From Neobacillus sp. YX16 (GTDB taxonomy: Bacteria; Bacillota; Bacilli; Bacillales; Cytobacillaceae), in the NCBI RefSeq assembly GCF_030123505.1, contig NZ_CP126115.1, positions 2,618,001 to 2,682,000 of the forward strand: 64,000 bases of DNA. The letters are read 5' to 3'. The notes under the pieces were generated by a model. The model did no database searches and was not told where the DNA came from. It worked only from the letters and a program-made list of their open reading frames with translations. Of the stretch, positions 18,270-26,580 are shown piece by piece (within the stretch, counting starts at the first letter, position 1; each line of letters opens with the position of its first letter). Made by a program: the position numbers and the translations under genes.

Positions 18270-18755
18270 ATGGAAGATGTGAAAAATCTCATAGATAATT
18301 TGGAAGAGATGATTGATGCTCATAAACGCATGCTCGACTTAGCAAAAGAAAAAAGAACATTGCTTGTTGAAGGTAATAGTGATGGTCTAAAGGCAGTCGT
18401 TTATCGTGAGAGCTCCTGTGTGGATGAGATTCAGAAGCTAGAGCAGCAAAGAAAACAACTCGTCCAAGAATACATGGTGAATAAGGGTCTTTCCGGACAA
18501 TCTTTTTCGTTAGAAGAATTAAGCAATATTCAGGGAAGTCCTTTTGTAAGGACCACATTACAATCCATTTCGAAACAACTCCACGTTATAATCCGAGAAA
18601 TTACCCAATTGAACGAGAGCAACCAACAATTGATTCAAGCATCTCTTTCCTACGTCCAATATTCTATGGGGATGCTTGTTAAAAAGGAACCGGCAATCGG
18701 TTATGGTCCCAATGCCAAAAACCGTTATTCCAATATGTTGGATGCGAAAATATAG
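18270..18755 (+). CDS. flgN: FlgN-family export chaperone
   Basis: A 161-residue, almost wholly helical protein with heptad-like patterns (VKNLIDNLEEMIDAHKRMLD, then LQSISKQLHVIIREITQLNE), fitting FlgN. FlgN proteins are cytoplasmic chaperones for the hook-filament junction proteins FlgK and FlgL, whose genes come next. It is 13 bases after flgM, as in B. subtilis. The basic C-terminal tail is low-complexity. Confidence 0.9.
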   Translation: MEDVKNLIDNLEEMIDAHKRMLDLAKEKRTLLVEGNSDGLKAVVYRESSCVDEIQKLEQQRKQLVQEYMVNKGLSGQSFSLEELSNIQGSPFVRTTLQSISKQLHVIIREITQLNESNQQLIQASLSYVQYSMGMLVKKEPAIGYGPNAKNRYSNMLDAKI

Positions 18756-18791
18756 CGAGAATAATAGTTCGAGAGATAAGGAGGGAACAGT

Positions 18792-20234
18792 ATGACTTCA
18801 ACCTTTCATGGCCTAGAGCTGGGAAAAAGAGCCCTTTTTGCGCAACAGGCTGCACTATCCACCACCAGTCATAACGTTGCCAATGCAAATACTACTGGTT
18901 ACACACGTCAACGGGTGGAAATGCAGGCAACCAATGCTGTTAAGCTTAACGGATATCAATTAGGAACGGGAGTAGAAATAGACAAACTGGTACGTCTTCG
19001 GGAAGAATATTTAGATGTTCAACTGCGCGGTGAAAATCAAAAGTTAGGATACTGGGAAGCAAAAAGTGATACTTTTACCAAAATCGAAGAGCTGATGAAC
19101 GAGCCCTCTGATCAAGCTTTGGCACATACGCTGGATGAATTTTGGAAGGGATGGCAGGATTTATCCAATAACGCCGATAGTGCTGCTGCCCGTTCGGTTG
19201 TCAGACAAAAAGGGGTAGCGGTAACAGAAACCTTTAATCATATTCTGAACTCCCTAAACACCATGCAAAGTGAATTAAAAGACGTTATCACCACGAAAAC
19301 GAAGGAAATCAATATACTGGCAACACAAATTAGCAGTATGAATGATCAAATTTCGCGTTTGGTTCCGAATAGTTATGAACCGAATGATTTGTACGATCAG
19401 CGTGACGTACTGATTGATCGGTTATCCAAATTAGTAGATGTTAAAGTAACTTCTACTTCCAATGGCATGGTTGATGTGTCAGTAGATGGGGCTGTATTAG
19501 TTTCAGGTAAAAAGGCTAATAGCTTAAGTATTGATTATGATCCTGCAAGTGGCTTAGTGAATCCGCAAGAAATAAAGATTGCAGGAAGCACGATAAACCT
19601 TGAATCCGGGGAATTATTAGGTGTCATTGAATCATATGGGGTTGTTGGGGGAGAATCCAAATCCATCATTCCATCGATGAGAGATAAGATAAATAATTTA
19701 GCCATGACCTTTGCGAATGCAGTTAATACTGTTCACGAAAGTGGCTTGAACTTAGATACGATTAATGGTGTTTCAAACAAGCAGGTACCATTTTTTACGG
19801 GCACCTCGGCACAGGATCTAAAGGTAAATCCTGAAATTATGAAGTCGCTGAACTTAATTGCAGCAGCAAACGAGGAATCCCTGGGACAAACTTCAGCTGG
19901 GAATGGAAAAAATGCCCTTGAAATTGCCAATATTAAAATGGATGCTAGTCTCGAATTTCTCGGCAGTACTTCCACCATGGATGATTTCTATCGTAATATT
20001 ATCGGACAGCTAGGGATTGATTCACAGGAAGCGCAGCGAATGAAAGATAACTCAGAAGTCATTGTGCAACAAGTAGAAAATAGACGATTATCCGTATCAG
20101 GAGTATCGCTAGATGAAGAAATGGCCAATATGATTAAATTTCAGCAGGCGTATAATGCTGCTGCGCGAATGGTAACGGTTATGGATCAATGCTTAGAAAA
20201 AGTAATTAACGGTATGGGTCGAGTAGGATTGTAA
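18792..20234 (+). CDS. flgK: Hook-filament junction protein FlgK
   Basis: A 480-residue HAP1 protein. The N-terminus TFHGLELGKRALFAQQAALS with SHNVANANTTGYTRQRV and the C-terminus SLDEEMANMIKFQQAYNAAA with RMVTVMDQCLEKVINGMG are the conserved axial ends; the centre is variable. It is exported by the flagellar apparatus and forms the first junction zone between hook and filament. It lies directly upstream of flgL and downstream of its likely chaperone gene. Confidence 0.95.
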   Translation: MTSTFHGLELGKRALFAQQAALSTTSHNVANANTTGYTRQRVEMQATNAVKLNGYQLGTGVEIDKLVRLREEYLDVQLRGENQKLGYWEAKSDTFTKIEELMNEPSDQALAHTLDEFWKGWQDLSNNADSAAARSVVRQKGVAVTETFNHILNSLNTMQSELKDVITTKTKEINILATQISSMNDQISRLVPNSYEPNDLYDQRDVLIDRLSKLVDVKVTSTSNGMVDVSVDGAVLVSGKKANSLSIDYDPASGLVNPQEIKIAGSTINLESGELLGVIESYGVVGGESKSIIPSMRDKINNLAMTFANAVNTVHESGLNLDTINGVSNKQVPFFTGTSAQDLKVNPEIMKSLNLIAAANEESLGQTSAGNGKNALEIANIKMDASLEFLGSTSTMDDFYRNIIGQLGIDSQEAQRMKDNSEVIVQQVENRRLSVSGVSLDEEMANMIKFQQAYNAAARMVTVMDQCLEKVINGMGRVGL

Positions 20235-20250
20235 AAGGTGGTGTAGAACT

Positions 20251-21153
20251 TTGCGTGTAACTCAAAATATGCTTAATCATAATTTAATCTTTAATTTAGA
20301 GCGTTCTAATCGAACGATGGAAAAATATCAAGAACAGGTATCTACGGGTAAAAAGGTGAGTAGACCATCAGATGATCCTATTACAGCAGTCCGTAGTATG
20401 TATTACCGTTCTACTCTCAATGATATTGAACAGTTCAAAAGGAATGCCGATGAAGGGCTTTCTTGGATGACAACAACGGATGAAGCACTGGGTGAAGTAA
20501 CATCAGTATTGCAAAGGGTGAGGGAGTTAACCATACAAGGTCTTAACGGTACGAATGATGAAAGCGGCCGTAACGCAATAGCTGAAGAAATTGATCAATT
20601 AAAAGCACACTTAGGAGAAATTGCAAACTCTTCAATTGGTGGAAAATATGTTTTTGCAGGGACAGATGTGAAAACAGCACCATATCGTGATGACCCAGCT
20701 AATTCCAATTCTTCGAAAGAGTTCCGAAACAATAACGAAGAGATTCTGGAATTACAGGTTGGACCAAACAATAGTGTTCCCATAAATGTATTCGGAAAAG
20801 ATATCTTTAATAATGATGGCAACGGCGGAATATTTAAAGTGTTATCAGATATTGTTTCTAATTTTAAAAATCCGGCTGCTGGTTCCTCTGATCATCTCGA
20901 TCAATTAGACAGTCAAATGGATAACATACTTGGACAACGCTCGGAGCTGGGGGCGCGCATGAATCGTATGGAATTAAGTATATCCAGGCTGGAAGGACTT
21001 GAGGTATCAACCACAAGTTTGTTATCAAAGGAAGAGGATGTGGATATTGCTCGTGTCATTATTGATCTAAAGGCACAAGAGAATGTACAACGAGCTGCCT
21101 TATCCGTTGGAGCGAAAATCATTCAGCCATCCTTAGTTGATTTCTTACGGTAA
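20251..21153 (+). CDS. flgL: Hook-filament junction protein FlgL
   Basis: A 300-residue HAP3 protein that links FlgK to flagellin and resembles flagellin at its ends: MRVTQNMLNHNLIFNLERSN and VSTGKKVSRPSDDPITAVRS at the N-terminus, INRMELSISRLEGLE-type helices and an ALSVGAKIIQPSLVDFL end. It starts with TTG at 20251 behind AAAGGTGG. It lies 16 bases after flgK and is closed by a clear terminator. In B. subtilis yviE, fliW and csrA follow flgL; here none of them does. Confidence 0.95.
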   Translation: MRVTQNMLNHNLIFNLERSNRTMEKYQEQVSTGKKVSRPSDDPITAVRSMYYRSTLNDIEQFKRNADEGLSWMTTTDEALGEVTSVLQRVRELTIQGLNGTNDESGRNAIAEEIDQLKAHLGEIANSSIGGKYVFAGTDVKTAPYRDDPANSNSSKEFRNNNEEILELQVGPNNSVPINVFGKDIFNNDGNGGIFKVLSDIVSNFKNPAAGSSDHLDQLDSQMDNILGQRSELGARMNRMELSISRLEGLEVSTTSLLSKEEDVDIARVIIDLKAQENVQRAALSVGAKIIQPSLVDFLR

Positions 21154-21160
21154 TTTCTTT

Positions 21161-21198
21161 GGGTGACACTGGGAAAATAAGTGTCAGCCCTTTTTTTT
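21161..21198 (+). terminator. Terminator after flgL
   Basis: GGGTGACACT pairs with AGTGTCAGCCC (one bulge) and eight Ts follow, ending the flgM-flgL run. Confidence 0.88.
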
Positions 21199-21293
21199 GC
21201 CTAAAAATGGTTAAACGCTGACAGTTTTTCCAATGAAAAACATTTACTTACAGAGATACATTAATCTAAAGACAGCAGGAGGGGAGTTTATCT

Positions 21294-21908
21294 ATGTATC
21301 CAAAAGTGAATCAAAATATTGTACTTGATATAAAAGGGAAGGACAAAAACTTTAAAACCATTGTTGCGGAGATTAGTGATAAGGAAATTTTAATCGGCTT
21401 CCCGATGGATTTAAATATTTTAGGTCTTTTGCCAAGAGGAACAGTAATTTATATAACTTATTCAGTAGGAGATGATTTATATAAATTTCTGAGTACCATT
21501 ATCGGAAAAAGAAATGAAAATATGCCATTGTTCCGCTTGGTTAAACCGAAGGAAAAGGATATAAAAAAAATCCAGCGAAGAAACAACTTTCGCGTAAAAG
21601 CCAATCTGCCAATGGTGCTGAAGGACTCTGAAGTCACTACGGTTGATATTAGTGCAGGTGGGATCCAAATATCCTGCAAGGAAAATTATGAAATAGTCTA
21701 TGGGGAAGTCGTTTCAGGAACCTTGCACATTCCAGGTGAATTAGAGGATGTTAATTTTCAAGGAATCGTGAAGCGAATCAGCAGGAATGCTAATGATGAA
21801 AGAAAAAATGTGGCGATTGCCTTCACCAATTTGAATCAAGGGAATCAAGAGAAAATCACACGGTACTGTTTTGACAAACAGCGGCAAATGCGTTTAAAAT
21901 CGAAGTGA
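21294..21908 (+). CDS. motI: YcgR/MotI-like PilZ c-di-GMP receptor (flagellar brake)
   Basis: A 204-residue protein with an N-terminal YcgR-N beta domain (1-90) and a C-terminal PilZ domain. The c-di-GMP-binding motifs are intact: RRNNFR (RxxxR) near 96-101 and DISAGG (DxSxxG) near 118-123. In B. subtilis MotI (DgrA/YpfB) binds the stator protein MotA when loaded with c-di-GMP and stops rotation. Its place next to flgL and the presence of an EAL-domain gene near sigD fit that role. The start is ATG 21294 after AGGAGGGGAG. Confidence 0.85.
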   Translation: MYPKVNQNIVLDIKGKDKNFKTIVAEISDKEILIGFPMDLNILGLLPRGTVIYITYSVGDDLYKFLSTIIGKRNENMPLFRLVKPKEKDIKKIQRRNNFRVKANLPMVLKDSEVTTVDISAGGIQISCKENYEIVYGEVVSGTLHIPGELEDVNFQGIVKRISRNANDERKNVAIAFTNLNQGNQEKITRYCFDKQRQMRLKSK

Positions 21909-21920
21909 ATACATATCGGC

Positions 21921-21944
21921 AAGCCTCATTAGGGGGCTTTTTTT
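21921..21944 (+). terminator. Terminator after the PilZ gene
   Basis: AAGCCTC-ATTA-GGGGGCTT stem followed by a T tract. Confidence 0.7.
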
Positions 21945-22002
21945 AATCACAATTTCTGTCGATTCAAGTCGACTAAATATTTTAAAGATTTCTACAAATA
22001 AT

Positions 22003-22031
22003 TTTACATATCTTTACAAAACTAGTATAAT
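22003..22031 (+). promoter_or_regulatory. Sigma-A promoter with a long leader
   Basis: TTTACA (22003-22008), 17 bases, TATAAT (22026-22031). The next start codon is at 22255, giving a leader of about 215 bases. The stretch 21945-22254 holds no other gene; I see only a short palindrome (TGAGAATCTCA near 22068). Confidence 0.65.
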
Positions 22032-22254
22032 GACCATATAGTTTTATAGATTATGTTTTCAAAGGTTGAGAATCTCAGCATAACTTTTATAAATATTTGA
22101 TTTTATTTGATGTACACCCTCAAAAAAACCACTTTGATACGAACAGTATAATAAGTCAATATCTAAGTTAAGAGTTTTATTGAAAATTAGTACAATCGTG
22201 TGAATACAATAAGTGAGAATATTTATTAATAAAGTTTTGCAGGAGGTAAATCAT

Positions 22255-23154
22255 ATGAGTTTGAAAAACGCCATTTTTGAAATAAAAGAAAGTATTATAT
22301 ATCAGAAAATTGGTCATTCTGAAGACGAATTTATTCAAAAGCTAGAATCAAAATATTCATTGAACATGGGTAAACTAATATTTTATTTTAATTTTTTGAT
22401 GATCTTGTCGATGAAGTATGCAGAAATGTTGAATCCCACCACACAGTCCACCAAAAAAGTAAATCGAAAGTGGACAAAGGACGAAATTGAGTTCATGTTT
22501 CAATATATTACCGATCGTCAGGAAGAAGGAGCTCTCAATATTACTGAAATCATAGATGAAATAGCTCAACTTATTAACCGGGGCTATCAATCGGTAAATT
22601 ATAAATATTATTCACTTGTTAAGGAAAAAGAGAAGAAAGAAAAAGAGAGCCCAAAATTTCAGTTTACGACGATTTCACAACATGAGGTTCCAGTATTATC
22701 TACTGAAACCATCGAAAAGACTCCAACTGAAACCCAAGTAAAGGAAAGCAGTCAGGCAAATGAAGATGATTTGTTAGATATTTTATCGGGTCTCATCACA
22801 AATGTGCAGCAGCTTCCTGGAATTCAATTAAATGAATTGCTTCGAAGTTTGTACCAGTTGACGAATATGGCGCTACAAAATCAGGATGCTGTTCAACAAA
22901 TTGCGAATGTAAAGCTAGAAAGTGATCTTGAGAAAAAGGCACTTAAAGAAAAGTTAGCAGCCATGGAGGAGCAGGTAGCTCTTGAAAAAAAACGTAATGA
23001 TGAGCTTCAGTCTGAGGTAAGGAAATTAGCAAAAGAAATTATGTCCTTTAGCCAACTAGGGGACGCATCCAAAATTCAAAATCTTAAATCGTACAACCAA
23101 CGTCTAAACTATATCTTAGATGGCTCCGGCTTAGTAGTCCAAGTTAGCGGTTAA
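22255..23154 (+). CDS. Protein with a Myb/SANT-like helix-turn-helix, unknown function
   Basis: A 299-residue protein. I do not recognise a named family. Residues about 73-135 (NRKWTKDEIEFMFQYITDRQ, then EIIDEIAQLINRGYQSVNYK) resemble the Myb/SANT-like fold of RsfA-type regulators. A polar linker (145-185) follows, then a helical C-terminus with a predicted coiled coil (about 225-275, EKKALKEKLAAMEEQVALEK). ATG 22255 follows AGGAGG; the frame extends upstream but without a ribosome site. It stands alone between terminators, with its own sigma-A promoter, inside the flagellar region. A DNA-binding regulator is plausible; the target is unknown. Confidence 0.6.
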   Translation: MSLKNAIFEIKESIIYQKIGHSEDEFIQKLESKYSLNMGKLIFYFNFLMILSMKYAEMLNPTTQSTKKVNRKWTKDEIEFMFQYITDRQEEGALNITEIIDEIAQLINRGYQSVNYKYYSLVKEKEKKEKESPKFQFTTISQHEVPVLSTETIEKTPTETQVKESSQANEDDLLDILSGLITNVQQLPGIQLNELLRSLYQLTNMALQNQDAVQQIANVKLESDLEKKALKEKLAAMEEQVALEKKRNDELQSEVRKLAKEIMSFSQLGDASKIQNLKSYNQRLNYILDGSGLVVQVSG

Positions 23155-23171
23155 TTTTACAAAATCATATA

Positions 23172-23208
23172 AAAGTTATTCCTTTGGAATAGCTTTTTAT
23201 TTTTTTGC
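23172..23208 (+). terminator. Terminator after the Myb/SANT-like gene
   Basis: AAAGTTATTCC-TTT-GGAATAGCTTT, an 11-pair stem with one G-T pair, followed by a T-rich tract. Confidence 0.85.
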
Positions 23209-23241
23209 TTTGTTAAAGCTTAAATATTTATTTTGGCACTC

Positions 23242-23373
23242 TGTTGATTTGCGTGGAAGGCACGAAGACCCTTGCGGGAGGACGGGGCAGGGGAGACCCC
23301 GCAGGTGCTTAAGCACCGAGGAGGCTCCCCGAACTGCCGACGGAAAGCGAAGTGCCTGGAACGCAAATCAACA
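23242..23373. repeat. Interspersed imperfect-palindrome element, copy B
   Basis: A 132-base element bounded by TGTTGATTTGCGT and ACGCAAATCAACA. Its outer 22 bases pair with 19 matches. The interior contains GGAAGGCACGAAGAC, GAGACCCCGCAGG, GAGGAGGCTCC and GAAAGCGAAGTGCCTGG. It shares ends and blocks with the copy at 7396-7526. It lies between a terminator and the fliS sigma-D promoter. Short frames across it on both strands are by-products of its composition. The gap 23155-23475 otherwise holds only the terminator and promoter. Confidence 0.85.
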
Positions 23374-23410
23374 GAATAATTTAATACAGCTATTTTTTTC
23401 ATAAAAACCC

Positions 23411-23438
23411 TTAACTATTTTTGATTTCATCCGATACA
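23411..23438 (+). promoter_or_regulatory. Sigma-D promoter for fliS-fliT
   Basis: TTAA (23411-23414), 16 bases, CCGATACA (23431-23438), 38 bases before fliS. The -35 and the last two bases of the -10 are weaker than in the other copies. Confidence 0.7.
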
Positions 23439-23475
23439 TTTATTAACAGGCTAGATTTCGAAAGGAGTAATCATC

Positions 23476-23856
23476 ATGACATTAAACAATCCATATCAAA
23501 CCTATCAAAGACAAGCAGTTACTACCTCTAAACCGGAAGATTTAACGTTTATGTTATATCAAGGCATGGTAAAGTTTATCCGTTTGTCCAATATCGCTCT
23601 TCAAAAAAATAATTTTGAAGAATCAAATAAAAATAATGTAAGAGCACAAGATATACTATCTGAACTAATGGTTACATTAAAAAAAGGCTATGAAGTTTCT
23701 GATTCATTACTTTCACTATATGATTTTATGAAGTTTCGTTTAATCGAAGCGAATATAAAGAAAAGCACAGAAATACTAGAAGAAGTAGAAGGTTATGCTG
23801 TTGAGTTAATGGAAACATGGGCAACTGCTATGAAACAAACAAAAATAAAGGCATAG
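23476..23856 (+). CDS. fliS: Flagellin export chaperone FliS
   Basis: A 126-residue helical protein with the FliS pattern NPYQTYQRQAVTTSKPEDLT, FMLYQGMVKFIRLSNIAL and a C-terminal helix (VEGYAVELMETWATAMKQTK). FliS binds the flagellin C-terminus in the cytoplasm, prevents early polymerisation and delivers it to FlhA. It is therefore the partner most directly exposed to the two flagellin C-termini the hag intron could produce. fliT follows after 12 bases. Confidence 0.95.
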   Translation: MTLNNPYQTYQRQAVTTSKPEDLTFMLYQGMVKFIRLSNIALQKNNFEESNKNNVRAQDILSELMVTLKKGYEVSDSLLSLYDFMKFRLIEANIKKSTEILEEVEGYAVELMETWATAMKQTKIKA

Positions 23857-23868
23857 GTACATAATCGA

Positions 23869-24216
23869 ATGGATGAATTGATTACAAATATTTATGAAAC
23901 GACTGTTCACATGCAAAAGGCATTAGAGAAAGAAGACTTTGAGGAATTTGAGGAGCTTTTATCCAAAAGAAATGAAATGATGATTACGGTAGACGAATGG
24001 AAAGCAAGTCATTCCGAACACAGGTATTCAGCTAAAGCAAAAACAATCTTTGAAGATATTATTCGTTTAGATCAGCAACTTACATCCTTTGTACAAAATG
24101 AAAAAAATAAAGCCCAACACTCATTAAATCAACTTAAAAATAATAAACAGGTTTCGATGAAATACCTGCCTTATAGCAAACAAACCAATGGAGTATTTGT
24201 AGATAAGTCAAAATAG
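23869..24216 (+). CDS. fliT: FliT-like flagellar chaperone
   Basis: A 115-residue helical protein directly after fliS, in the position of fliT. The sequence is poorly conserved: two long amphipathic helices (TVHMQKALEKEDFEEFEELL, then IIRLDQQLTSFVQNEKNKAQ) and a polar tail. FliT proteins chaperone the cap protein FliD. Assignment rests mainly on position, size and helical pattern. Confidence 0.75.
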   Translation: MDELITNIYETTVHMQKALEKEDFEEFEELLSKRNEMMITVDEWKASHSEHRYSAKAKTIFEDIIRLDQQLTSFVQNEKNKAQHSLNQLKNNKQVSMKYLPYSKQTNGVFVDKSK

Positions 24217-24250
24217 AAGCGTGTGTCCAAAACTGGACACATGCTTTTTT
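24217..24250 (+). terminator. Terminator after fliT
   Basis: AAGCGTGTGTCCA-AAAC-TGGACACATGCTT, 13 pairs with one G-T, followed by Ts. From here to 24507 the sequence is very AT-rich with no recognisable gene. Confidence 0.92.
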
Positions 24251-24507
24251 TACTGTTTTTTATTATATTTACAAACTAAATATAAATAATCCTATATATT
24301 CCTTCCAAAATACCATATGAATTTTTAACTAATTATGGTTAAATATATAAGTAACAATTCGACATAAACCTGTCAATATTGACTTATACTTGTAATTTTT
24401 CAACGATTTTGTAAGATTTATGTCTGATTTTGTAAAAATTTATTATAATAGTGACATAATATACAAATAGAATTAGGAAATTGAAGTGAGCGGAGAGGAA
24501 GATCTTC

Positions 24508-24828
24508 ATGTCCCGGAGGCAACATTTTTTTATTAATGAACGAAATCAAACTAAAATTTATCATTTAATGGAGCATAAAATACCTAGGCCTTTTTTCTTA
24601 GAACCACTCAAAATCACGATTGGGAATCCATTAAATGAGACCTATTATATGATGAAAAATATCGTATATAGAGAAAAACAGATTTTAGCCTTGAAACGGG
24701 ATGGGGACCAAAATACTATTATCTTAGTTGAAGCCAAAATTGAAGAAGGAAAATTAACCTACATATCTATGTTAACGGACGATGTTTTATCTGATGTTAG
24801 AAAAATATTAGAGAGTTGTATTCAGTAA
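24508..24828 (+). CDS. Small protein of unknown function ahead of the basal-body operon
   Basis: A 106-residue soluble protein with no signal peptide or membrane segment. The second half is beta-rich (QILALKRDGDQNTIILVEAK, then EEGKLTYISMLTDDVLSDV) and faintly recalls DUF1292-type proteins, but I cannot name it. The start is ATG 24508 behind a GGAGAGGAAG site. It lies 24 bases before the glucosaminidase-domain gene and on the same strand as the flagellar operon. Co-transcription and a flagellar role are possible but unproven. Confidence 0.6.
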   Translation: MSRRQHFFINERNQTKIYHLMEHKIPRPFFLEPLKITIGNPLNETYYMMKNIVYREKQILALKRDGDQNTIILVEAKIEEGKLTYISMLTDDVLSDVRKILESCIQ

Positions 24829-24852
24829 ATTATCACAGAAGGAGGCATATTC

Positions 24853-25518
24853 TTGATTATTGGTGATGATTGGTTTACTAAAAATATGCTTGTAAATACG
24901 TTATACAGAAATGAAAATTTGCGGAACCATCTGACTTCACAAACTGAAGCCAGTGATCTTTTTTCACAGGTCTTAAATCAATTATTAACTCAAAAAGATT
25001 TACCAGACACAGTACAGCCAAAGATTAATTCATTTGATTTAAATTTATATAGTTCGATTAACCCTTATAGTAATATGCCTGCAATGCCCATAAGTACGGG
25101 TGAGCCATTTAGATATCAATCTATTCATCCGGAAAAAATAAATCAAGTATTGGATGGTAAATTAACTGGTATGGGTGAGGCCATTGTTCGAGCAGGGCAG
25201 AAGCATAATATAGATCCTGCATTATTAGCCGCTGTTGCTCAACATGAAACAGGAAACGGCACATCAAAAGCCGCAATAGAGAAAAACAATGTCGCAGGGA
25301 TGATGGGCAAAAATGGTTTGAAATCATATGCCTCAGTCGAGGAAAGCATTATGGATATGGCTCGAAATTTAAGTAAAAATTACCTAGGTGAAGGATTATC
25401 GAGCATTTCGCAAATTGGTGCAAAATATGCTCCTATTGGCGCAGCTAATGACCCAACCAAATTAAATAATCACTGGGTAACTGGTGTTACTCGCTTTATA
25501 AACCAACTGAAAGCTTAG
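24853..25518 (+). CDS. FlgJ-like glucosaminidase-domain protein (GH73 family), probable rod peptidoglycan hydrolase
   Basis: A 221-residue protein. The C-terminal ~120 residues match the GH73/lysozyme-like fold: NIDPALLAAVAQHETGNGTS with probable catalytic Glu132, then KNNVAGMMGKNG, YASVEESIMDMARNLSKNYL and YAPIGAANDPTKLNNHWV. The N-terminal ~100 residues are unannotated, and there is no signal peptide. In many bacteria FlgJ opens the wall for the rod and is exported by the flagellar apparatus. Lack of a signal peptide and a place 203 bases before flgB fit that. TTG 24853 follows AGGAGGC. Confidence 0.8.
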   Translation: MIIGDDWFTKNMLVNTLYRNENLRNHLTSQTEASDLFSQVLNQLLTQKDLPDTVQPKINSFDLNLYSSINPYSNMPAMPISTGEPFRYQSIHPEKINQVLDGKLTGMGEAIVRAGQKHNIDPALLAAVAQHETGNGTSKAAIEKNNVAGMMGKNGLKSYASVEESIMDMARNLSKNYLGEGLSSISQIGAKYAPIGAANDPTKLNNHWVTGVTRFINQLKA

Positions 25519-25721
25519 AAACTAGTATTGTCACTATTTGGAACTCATCATCATGAATTATGGATTGTTTTCTATTATATTTCCGTCAAACTTAGGACAT
25601 TACAAAATAAATATAGATATTCTTGCCTTTTTTATTGTAAAATTGTTTGAAGTTCATTCATTTTTGGTATTTATCAAAATATATCAAATTAATCTATTTT
25701 TTTAGGTGGAGGGAAATCACT

Positions 25722-26114
25722 TTGACCAATATCAGCCTCCTGCAATCTGCATTAAACGCATCTAGCTTACGGCAGCAAGTTATTTCTAATAATCTATCGA
25801 ATGCAGAAACGCCTGGATATAAAGCCAAACATATAGTTTTTGAAGATATTTTAAAACAACACATATCCTCTCAATCCAATTTTGTCGGAAAGCAAACAAA
25901 CTCCCGTCATATTGAAATTGGGAAGCCATCCTACATACCAACAGCACTAACGGTAGAGGAAACACAGACCTTTATGCAGAATAATGGTAATAATGTGGAT
26001 GTTGACGCCGAAATGACCAATATGGGGAAAAATGCATTATGGTACTATACGTTAACACAGCAGCTTACCAGTGAATTTCAACATTTATCAATTGCGATTA
26101 AAGGAAGGAGTTAA
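25722..26114 (+). CDS. flgB: Flagellar proximal rod protein FlgB
   Basis: A 130-residue rod protein. It shows the rod signature SALNASSLRQQVISNNLSNA followed by ETPGYKAK, and a C-terminal helix (WYYTLTQQLTSEFQHLSIAI). I choose TTG 25722, eight to nine bases after AGGTGGAGGG. The frame is open 25 codons further upstream, but those codons give an unrelated hydrophobic tail with no ribosome site. At 130 residues it matches the family. It opens the flgB-flgC-fliE-fliF group common to Bacillus. Confidence 0.93.
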   Translation: MTNISLLQSALNASSLRQQVISNNLSNAETPGYKAKHIVFEDILKQHISSQSNFVGKQTNSRHIEIGKPSYIPTALTVEETQTFMQNNGNNVDVDAEMTNMGKNALWYYTLTQQLTSEFQHLSIAIKGRS

Positions 26115-26119
26115 GGGGG

Positions 26120-26569
26120 ATGTTTAATTCATTAAATATTAGTGCATCAGCCTTAACTGCTCAACGCTTAAGGATGGATGTTATTTCTTCAAATATTGCC
26201 AATGCTTCCTCAACTAGAGGGAAATTAATAAATGATGAATGGGAACCATATCGCCGCAAAATGGTTGCGATGGAGCCTAGGGAGAAAACCTTTAATCAGG
26301 TATTACATGGAGAATTACAAAAACAATCACAAAATACTTTACAAGGTGTTCGGGTTACCGGAATTGTTGATGATCAAACACCTTTTAAATTAGTCTATGA
26401 CCCATCACATCCTGATGCAACTGCAGAAGGTTATGTAAGACTTCCAAATGTAGATTTGTCTAAAGAGATGGTTGATTTACTTGCATCATCACGGGCATAT
26501 GAAGCAAATGTAACCTCTTTTAATACAGGAAAATCGATGATGTTAAAAGCTTTAGATATTGGTCGTTAG
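26120..26569 (+). CDS. flgC: Flagellar proximal rod protein FlgC
   Basis: A 149-residue rod protein with NISASALTAQRLRMDVISSN and IANASSTRG at the N-terminus and VDLSKEMVDLLASSRAYEAN at the C-terminus. It follows flgB after five bases and is exported without a signal peptide. Together with FlgB and FliE it forms the proximal rod joined to the MS ring. Confidence 0.95.
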   Translation: MFNSLNISASALTAQRLRMDVISSNIANASSTRGKLINDEWEPYRRKMVAMEPREKTFNQVLHGELQKQSQNTLQGVRVTGIVDDQTPFKLVYDPSHPDATAEGYVRLPNVDLSKEMVDLLASSRAYEANVTSFNTGKSMMLKALDIGR

Positions 26570-26580
26570 GAGTGACATAA

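Noticed and set aside
23210..23404. Short frames on both strands over the 23.2-23.4 kb repeat
   Set aside because: They translate the inverted-repeat element; Arg/Gly/Pro-rich products are due to its GC-rich palindromic make-up.
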